Positions 19,316 through 25,378 of a stretch of 25,378 bases of DNA are shown here, piece after piece; within the stretch, counting starts at the first letter, position 1, and each line of letters starts with the position of its first letter. A program made the translations under genes and the position numbers. Source of the DNA: Gnetum montanum (taxonomy: Eukaryota; Streptophyta; Gnetopsida; Gnetales; Gnetaceae); contig MNCI01020650.1 in assembly GCA_015680685.1 (NCBI GenBank), forward strand, positions 1 to 25,378, given 5' to 3'. The notes under the pieces were generated by a model that was given only the letters and a program-made list of their open reading frames with translations, was not told the DNA's origin and made no database searches.

Positions 19316-20015
19316 GTTGATCCTAGCTTATGAGATTCTATGTCCTAACACAATGCCCTCCTAGACCATCAAATGGTTGTTCTACCAATTAAGTTGAAGA
19401 TTGATCTCCACACATCTTTTGAGCACTTACTCAAGACAGTCTAGGGCTTGCTCAAATGTAGCCCCATAGGTGGAAAAGTCAACCATGAAGACTTTAACCC
19501 TACTACTAATTTGCTACTAAGAAAATACTCAAGACTAGGCATTGAAATGTGGTAGGGGCATTGCATAGGCCAAATGACATCTTTCAATATACAAAAGTTC
19601 CCTAGGGATTTGTGAATGTGATTTTGGTTTAATTCTTTGGTATGATCTAGATTTGGTTATAGCCACTATAATCATCTAGAAAACTATGATAGAAATGCCC
19701 AGATATAGTGTCCAACACTTAATTTATAAATGGCAATGGAAAGTGATCTTTGAATGTTGCCATATTCAATAGCCAAAAATTGATACAAATCCATCACTTG
19801 CCACCTTTCTTTGGCATAATCACGAGTGGGCTACCCACTCACTATTTGCAATGGGATAGATAAACCCTACCTTAATGAGTTGTTCAATTTCCTCGTTAAC
19901 AATCAACTTTAATTTGGGGTTCAACTGCTACTGCAGCTACCTCTTTGGCTTCATGGTTAGATTAGTGTAGATATGATGCAGACATATCCTAGAATCAATC
20001 CCTATGAGTTCAAGA
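18615..20015. repeat. 701-bp tandem duplication
   Basis: Unit A 18615-19315 and unit B 19316-20015 are directly adjacent and differ at roughly 30 positions plus one 1-bp indel. Both run from the RT N-terminal side through the catalytic site to GHRIS. They are much more alike than the two LTRs of the same element, so the duplication is far younger than the insertion. Confidence 0.93.
19316..20015 (-). pseudogene. reverse transcriptase, upstream duplicate copy
   Basis: First of two tandem copies of the RT palm/fingers region in transcriptional order. It contains IYTNLTMKPK, then VGFIYPIANSEW, PKKGG, HFPLPFI, SGYNQI, and a catalytic-site block in which the usual MDD reads MVD (19478-19486). One base is missing relative to copy 2 near 19831. 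About 96% identical by eye to 18615-19315. Numerous stops. Normally only one RT is present, so this is a segmental duplication inside the element. Confidence 0.8.
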
Positions 20016-20767
20016 TATGACTAAGAAAAGGTTGTTGGCCATCTATTGACCACATTTAGCAGCATCTCCTTTTGTTTAGGAGCAATATTTGCATTGACTA
20101 TTACTGGCTTTCAATTTTTCAAGAATGCATATTCTATGCCAATAGGTAGAGTTTTTAACTTAATGGGCTCTTGTTTAAAATTTTAAGGAATTTTCAACTC
20201 TTCCCAATTGGTATCATCAATTTTATTAATGGAAAGTTAGTGATGAACTTACTCTAGTTCATCCATGCCTTCCATGTAGGCACATGTTAAGCTTTCAACA
20301 AGTTCCATGAAAATTGTTGAGTTACTTCCAAGGTCAGCTGTCAGCTACTAGGTGCCCTCTTATTTTGTGGCTACTATGTACATGCACCTTTGAATTTTAG
20401 ATATGAAAACAAACTGATTACATGCTTTTATATATACACTATTAATGGCCTATAGTTTTTGCACATAATTGCACCTTGTATCATTGTACGTGATGTATGG
20501 AACTTTCTTCCTATTGATCTTTCTTTTAGATATTTTGAGGAAAAGATCTTGTATCCCCAATTGTGCATCAATAGTACTCAACTAAGACCTTTCCATGATG
20601 ATTGGAAAGTCCCCCTTACAATTATCCACTCAGATCACCAAGAAATTGGTAGGGTAGGACCACCCACAAATGATAGTCATAATGTCCTCCACTAGTCTCA
20701 AGGGAATAGTGATGGATTGATCAACCAACTTGAGACATATGTTGCTTTTCTTGAGTGGAGGTATTTT

Positions 20768-20953
20768 CTAAGCTTTATACATCTCATGGAAAATCATATT
20801 AACATTAAATCCTAAATCTAGAAGAGCTTTGCAAGGCTTATTCCTAGCAATTTGAAGGTAAATAAGAAGACTTCCAAGATTAGATAGTTTCCTAGGAAGG
20901 TGGTCAACCTTTATCCAATTGGTTATGACATGGGTTAACATAATGATATGCAT
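20768..20953 (-). pseudogene. outer element aspartic protease, degenerate
   Basis: Retropepsin-like segment. Residues about 25-61 of this frame read GSLLIYLQIARNKPCKALL, then DLGFNVNMI and HEMYKA, matching the Tat/Athila protease pattern with DLG at the active site, then an N-x-x-P-like stretch. It lies between gag and reverse transcriptase, as expected. The region 20016-20767 is the protease-RT linker; it is broken by stops and I saw no further domain. Confidence 0.7.
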
Positions 20954-21549
20954 TTTGGGAGGTGTTTGGTTTGAAGGGGACTCAAACAGATTAGATGCAG
21001 AGAGTGATGGAGAAACAAGGTTTCCAGCTATAGGGGTATGTGAGGATTTAGTTGGGTTGGTTTGGAAAAAAGGTCATTTTGTGATCTAGTTTCTAAACCA
21101 CTCGACTAAGGATTTGGTTGTAATTTAATAGCCCTCATTGCATTGCATTGTTGTAGTTGAGGCAAATTTCTCCCTACATTGATGGAGTAGGTGATAACTC
21201 GGTTGAGGGTGGAGGGACATATGCTGAAGCATGAGGAGGGTAATATGGATATGGGGCTTCCCCTCTAGTAGATGGAGAATGAGTTCTATAATACTTTGAA
21301 GGGTAGTAGTGATGTTGGATGGTGGCATGACTAGAAAAGTCATAGAGAGAAATGGATTGTTGAACATAGTACCCATATGAATCTAGTTTTCGATAAGGGT
21401 ACTGTTGCCTTGGTGGTAGTATCCCCCATGACTGTGGTTGCTACCACTACTGGTACTACTCATATGATTGTGGTGGAGTTCCACTTGGATAGTAGATTTG
21501 TTGTTGGTGGAACTACCTAGGATTGCCTTGAGGATAAGGCAATCTTCTG

Positions 21550-23528
21550 GGTGCTTACCTTCTTGCCAATCTAGGATTCAAAGGATACAACCCAAAATCT
21601 TGCAAGTGTGACATGATAGGGCAACATCCTTTAGGATGTTTGTATTGGAAAATGTTACACCCATCACCATCATTTGATTCTATCTCCACAACTTCTTCTA
21701 CTGTAGCAACTTTGCCCTTACCCTTTTGGTAGGCATGTTCAACTTCTCTCCACCTCTTGTGGTCATGATCACTACTTTGCTCCCTTGATTCTTCTAAAAT
21801 ATTTAGAGCAATTTGGAATTTTTCATCCAGAAAATTCCACATTTTATCTACCTTGGCTGAAATTTTAGATATATTTTTGGATCAGCAAGGTCTTTCTGTC
21901 CACCACCTCATCAAGTGGTAACTCCTCCTCATTGTCACAAAGGTAGAACTTCTTGTTTCTAATGAAAGGACCTCTATTATATTCTTCTATACTTTCTTGT
22001 TTTCTCAACTCACATTCTTCCATTTCTACCTACTCAATTAGCCTTTGAATCTAATGCGCTATTAGTTCTGACAATCACCCTTGGGCATAGACTCTAAGAG
22101 TTCTCCTTGTTTCTAATCAGAGCCCATTTATGATATGGTGAAGTTGTTCTTATTAAGAATAATCATGGCCAAGAGATCTATGCAATAGAGAATAGTATCG
22201 ACCCATGGCTACATCCAAAGATTCATGCATCCCTTATTTTCATCCTTGGATCTACCTCCTCAAGTTGGACACTTGGGAGCACATCTAATATTTGTCATTG
22301 AATAGTTCAAGCATTATACTTCACCATCTGATGGATTATGGTTCTAGAGACTAGGACCCACTCTCTACTTCCTTAATGAGTATCCTTGGGAATAGCTTAA
22401 TATTTTGCTAATTGTTCTCCACATTTTGCAAGGCACATGCATCGTGAAAGGCTTGAAGATGATTCTATAGATCTGAGTTATATGCCACTTCAAACTTGAG
22501 GATATTGTTCATGTCTAGCCTCTTGATTTGACTATCCTTTATGTGCCTTGTAGGAATTCTCATTGCCTCTATGATGTTTAGCATGCTTCGAGTGACAAGC
22601 AAAGGCTCATCATAACCATGGCCTCTATGGTGACCATGGTGCCTATGATGTCCTCTACTATCCCTAATTTCATGATGATAGGCCTCTCTTAAATTCTTGC
22701 ACCCCTACTCTTGACTTGCCCAATGGGCCCTATGATCATTTTGGTCTCATCAGTTACCTCCATCATGATCACACCCTTTGTGGTTGCTTTCGAAGCCAAA
22801 AGAGGAAGATGATAATGATGAAGGTAAAGAGGAAGGAGAACTAGCATCACCATAGTGCTTGCTACCCTCTCTTTGGTGGTCATGACCACGATCATGATCA
22901 TGATCAAGATCGTAATGCTTATCCTCATCTCTACCATGATCCTCCTCCCGAAATCCCTTTTGATCATGGGATCCATTCTAACCAGATCTAGGATTGTAGA
23001 TAGTAGACTGTAGGTTCTAGTTTTGGCCTTCTTGGCCAAAGTTAAAGAGAGGAGTGTCATTGAATAGAGAGCCCTTAGAGAACAAGCCCTTACCATTTCT
23101 TTTGTATAATAGAAATGAGGAGCTATCAGACTGTTTCCCATTCACTTTCATAATGCTTATCTTGCTACAGACCCCTTTTACGGATCCCTTTTACGTTGTG
23201 CATCTATGAGATGGTACTCCCTGGCATCACTATCTTGCATAACATATTCAAAATGAAGTCCTTGTAGACCCAACCTCATAAGAGTGCATTGAAGCATCGT
23301 AGGAATGAATTAATTAGGTGGCAACATAATGTTGCCCTCTAGGTTTCGCCACCAAATCTATTCATCTTGGTGTAAAATGAAGGTGAAGTTGGGCACATAC
23401 TCATTGAGATGAGCATATACCACCTTGTATTGGTGGGTCACTTGCTAATCTATTTGTTCAATTCTTTGTTGATTGGATGTTCACTTAGACTTAGATGAAG
23501 AATCACTCCTATGAGAAGAAGAAGACAT
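21550..23528 (-). pseudogene. gag: outer element gag, degenerate
   Basis: Capsid/nucleocapsid polyprotein remnant. An ATG at 23528 opens MSSSSHRSDSSSKSK before the first of many stops. Further on come an acidic/His-rich segment (HYDLDHDHDRGHDHQRE, about 22874-22925), a Ser-rich run, and fragments such as PTRHIKDSQIKRLDMN and VESGS*SLEPYSI that resemble the retrotransposon gag core. A basic, Lys/Gly-rich C-terminal part (frame 21842-21555) contains C and H residues (CNIFQYKHPKGCC) where a zinc knuckle is expected, but not a clean CX2CX4HX4C. The frame changes several times. The long open frame 22689-23141 is a shifted shadow. Confidence 0.7.
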
Positions 23529-23673
23529 TCTGGGATTAGAAAAAGTAAAATTCAATGTGCTTTATTATAAGTTTTTTGGTTATTTTGGCATATGATGTGA
23601 CTTTAGGGTTCATTCCAATGATGTTAAATGGTTTTCACTAAGTTCCTAGATAGTGCACGTATCAAAAAAAAGT

Positions 23674-23691
23674 TCCCTAGAAATAGTGCCA
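23674..23691 (-). other. outer element primer-binding site (tRNA-Asp type)
   Basis: One base after the LTR end, the minus strand reads TGGCACTATTTCTAGGGA, matching 12 of 18 bases of the plant Tat/Athila PBS TGGCGCCGTTGCCGGGGA. Five of the six mismatches are C-to-T or G-to-A, as expected from decay of methylated cytosines. Confidence 0.7.
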
Positions 23692-23692
23692 A

Positions 23693-24553
23693 TGATGAGT
23701 AGCAGGTACTCCTTACACTCAACCATACGAATCACAAGTGTTCATGCATGATCTTGTTGAATGCCATAGACCTTAAGTCTTCAAGTACATTAGTTCTAGG
23801 AAGTGAAGTTGAATTGTTAAAATCATTGTCTTTCTAGTTACACTTGTGAGATGCAAAAGGTATGGTTAAGTGCAACTAAGGCATCTAATTTTTATCATTT
23901 TTTATGTTCTTGGTGCTTAAAATAAAAGAATGAAGTAATTTTAATGGCTAATTTAATCTAACTAACTAATTAATCTCTAACTAATCCTAACATAAGTATC
24001 CAATCCCACTTTTTGTACACATCCTAAACATGTATAACGCTGCTAGGTTACAAAACATTAAGCGTTTTTGGGATTACCAAGCATCATGTGCATGATTAAA
24101 GAGGTCGTACTTATGTGCTTAATTAATTTCTATTTAGCTTAGCTAACTTAACTTAGCTTAATTTAGCTTAATTACTTTAGAGCATTAAATAAAATTGCAT
24201 AAAACATTAAATGCATAAATAAAATATTTAATCTAGCCAAAGTGCTACAAGGTTTATCAGAAAGCTCATCTTTATTGCTGCACACACTATCATGCTCAGG
24301 TACAATAATGCTCAAATAAGGATCTATACACTTAATGACTCTTGTTGTGGGCACTTGGGAAAATATTCTAACTCTTAGGAAGAAAAATTGCAAGAGATCT
24401 ACTATGCTATGACAAAACTTATGTTCAAGTCATGCGCCTAAGTGCTATATTTATAGGTCAACATACATTATGTGATATCGAACATCCAACATTACATCTT
24501 GGCCCCCGATATTAGGTATCTGATATCAGAGCCAAACAAAATATAGTTCATCA
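23693..24553 (-). mobile_element. outer 5' LTR, full length (861 bp)
   Basis: In element orientation it begins TGATGAACTATATT at 24553 and ends GCTACTCATCA at 23693. The 6-bp inverted ends TGATGA/TCATCA, the adjacent tRNA-Asp-type PBS and the TSD fix both boundaries. A TATA box lies 98 bp into it. A run of TTAGCTTA-type words (24131-24171) makes a low-complexity block. Its alignment with the left copy shows many transitions, so insertion is old. Confidence 0.87.
24446..24455 (-). promoter_or_regulatory. outer LTR TATA box
   Basis: The minus strand reads GACCTATAAATATAGC inside the 5' LTR, giving a short U3 of about 100 bp. It is the probable promoter of the outer element and is missing from the left LTR copy. 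Confidence 0.6.
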
Positions 24554-24558
24554 TATAT
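24554..24558. repeat. right target-site duplication TATAT
   Basis: Follows ...TTCATCA, the outer 5' LTR end in minus orientation, and matches 11641-11645 exactly. Confidence 0.75.
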
Positions 24559-24642
24559 CTTGAGGTGTACCTATGTTTCACTAATTTTGGATTCCCACAC
24601 CCCACTTTGTATCCTTTTTTTAGTTTTTTGGTTTAGCTTACA

Positions 24643-24679
24643 CCCCTCCCTCCCACCCTCCCTCCCTCCCCATCCCCCC
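24643..24679 (-). other. G-quadruplex-prone tract
   Basis: Plus-strand polypyrimidine CCCCTCCCTCCC...; the minus strand has at least seven runs of three or more G separated by one or two bases. It lies about 120 bp upstream of the TATA box at 24800. The open frame 24560-24808 crosses it and owes its Pro-rich stretch to it. Confidence 0.7.
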
Positions 24680-24757
24680 ACCACCTTTTCTCTCATTTTT
24701 TATCATTTGTGTGTGATGGGACGCGATATCTCATGGGCCGCAATATTGCGTCTTCCC

Positions 24758-24785
24758 CTGCGATATCGCATACGCGATATCGCAG
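24758..24785. promoter_or_regulatory. double palindrome CTGCGATATCGC-ATAC-GCGATATCGCAG
   Basis: A perfect 12-bp inverted repeat with a 4-bp spacer. Each arm is itself the 10-bp palindrome GCGATATCGC, so the site is both a direct and an inverted repeat. CGCGATATC also occurs at 24722-24730. It ends 14 bp before a TATA box, which suggests a promoter element, possibly for a dimeric factor, or a hairpin. Confidence 0.75.
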
Positions 24786-24799
24786 TGCGTCACCAAATC

Positions 24800-24807
24800 T
24801 ATAAATA
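24800..24807 (+). promoter_or_regulatory. TATA box (plus strand)
   Basis: TCTATAAATAAGAGG is a good plant TATA box. A 10-bp palindrome CTAGGCCTAG (24835-24844) sits about where transcription would start. No start codon with a long frame follows, so this may be the promoter of another LTR that continues to the right or of a gene whose coding exons lie beyond the window. Confidence 0.5.
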
Positions 24808-24844
24808 AGAGGCGGCTCTCCCTTGTTTCTCACTCTAGGCCTAG

Positions 24845-25378
24845 ATCGTAGCGAAACTCTGGCAGTTTTACCTCTTCAGAGATAGAATAATTTCCATGTG
24901 CCCGGAGTAGGAGCTCCAAAGTGAACAGATCTTTATTTGAGTAAATATTGTATCTGAACACAAGTTTGTGTACGGAAATAAAGACGAACTTCTTGGATAA
25001 ACCTTGCAGTGCATGGAATAGGCTAAATAGGATTTTCATTATTGTTATGTATTATTTATTGTTTAAATGCTTTATTAGTTGATTAAACCTCTCTCAACCC
25101 TTCTCCCATAGTTAAGTGCATTCAGTATGACTGCTTCGAGCACGTGTGTTATGCTTGGTGATCCTGATAACGAATAGCATTTGGTAACCAAGGTTGCATT
25201 GATTCAGGGTGTGAATAGTAAGTGGGAATAGATACTGATGCAAGGTTAATTAAGGCTTAGTTAGTTAGTTAAAGTTAGTTAATGAGTCTCTTCACCCTTC
25301 ACCTCATTAGCATAGGAGATAAAACAGAAAAGACATAAAAATCATATACCTCAGACTTACTTAACCATACAACTGTGA
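24845..25378 (+). other. putative transcribed leader, unassigned
   Basis: Downstream of the TATA box. It contains a G-box core CACGTG (25141-25146) and TTAGTTAG repeats (about 25257-25282), but no convincing plus-strand frame, PBS or LTR end. The minus-strand frame 24830-25039 has no recognisable domain. Confidence 0.35.

Larger units (their letters stand above)
11646..24553 (-). mobile_element. outer Ty3-gypsy element, Tat/Athila-like, decayed and interrupted
   Basis: A 12.9-kb span flanked by TATAT at 11641-11645 and 24554-24558. On the minus strand the order is 5' LTR (24553-23693), PBS, gag, protease, reverse transcriptase, RNase H, integrase, then a truncated 3' LTR. The LTR ends are TGATGA and TCATCA. 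The domain order and the tRNA-Asp-type PBS place it in the Ty3-gypsy Tat/Athila group; the RT motifs (MPFGLCNAP, FMDDF) and the DLG protease motif agree. A second element (11692-17154) sits inside its 3' LTR, and a deletion has removed the end of integrase together with the LTR's U3. All domains carry stops and frameshifts, so it is dead. Confidence 0.88.

Noticed and set aside
20459-20695. Plus-strand 78-codon frame
   Set aside because: Antisense of the protease-RT linker; no recognisable domain.
22689-23141. 150-codon minus-strand frame as a gene
   Set aside because: Out-of-frame reading of gag; the adjacent frame gives the His/Asp-rich gag segment and better gag-like content.
24519-24534. 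Plus-strand CTGATATCAGAGCCAA, like an initiator-Met PBS
   Set aside because: It lies within the U3 of the outer LTR, whose ends and TSD are well supported, and no LTR ends in front of it.
24560-24808. Plus-strand 82-codon frame with a Pro run
   Set aside because: Pro run is translated from the polypyrimidine tract, and the frame ends over the TATA region.
1-25378. A CRISPR array, rRNA, intact tRNA or bacterial system
   Set aside because: No regularly spaced identical repeats with unique spacers, no rRNA signatures, and the tRNA-like boxes do not form a tRNA; spliced RPC3 and LTR elements show plant nuclear DNA.

Overview
The window looks like nuclear DNA of a seed plant. It is AT-rich, has a plant-type intron-containing gene at its left edge, and is otherwise mostly old, nested, decayed LTR retrotransposons. 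Long introns, Tat/Athila-type Ty3-gypsy remnants and slow removal of ancient copies suggest a gymnosperm such as a conifer. That placement is inference. I saw no bacterial genes, CRISPR array, rRNA or intact tRNA.

Left part (1-2400): the 5' end of an RNA polymerase III subunit gene, RPC3 (the POLR3C/RPC82 family), on the minus strand. Three coding exons join in phase: 2366-2295, 2196-2046 and 606-494. The gene runs off the left edge. Just upstream (2640-2960) is a GC-rich block with an unidentified 76-codon open frame; a 35-bp piece of it recurs in RPC3 intron 2.

Middle (3000-11640): mostly AT-rich non-coding DNA. It holds short tandem duplications, an LTR-like promoter block with 80-bp repeats (7250-7830), three polypurine/TGT junctions resembling LTR starts (8022, 8717, 10576), a roughly 36-bp minisatellite beside a long hairpin (9498-9735), and a tRNA-derived SINE-like head (11540-11640).

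Right part (11641-24558): a nested retrotransposon pair. The outer element is a minus-strand Tat/Athila-like Ty3-gypsy at 11646-24553, flanked by TATAT target-site duplications, with 861-bp LTRs ending TGATGA...TCATCA. It has decayed gag, protease, reverse transcriptase, RNase H and integrase. Its reverse transcriptase carries a 701-bp tandem duplication, and its left LTR is fused to a truncated integrase by a deletion. Inside that left LTR sits a second minus-strand LTR element (11692-17154, LTRs 575/576 bp, TSD ACATG/ACAAG). It has a PBS and a PPT but no recognisable gag-pol. It carries an intronless, broken copy of a CCR4-type deadenylase domain (12743-13809), apparently a captured host gene and the most notable item here.

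Right edge (24559-25378): unassigned promoter-like DNA with a G-quadruplex-prone tract, a double GCGATATCGC palindrome and a TATA box.
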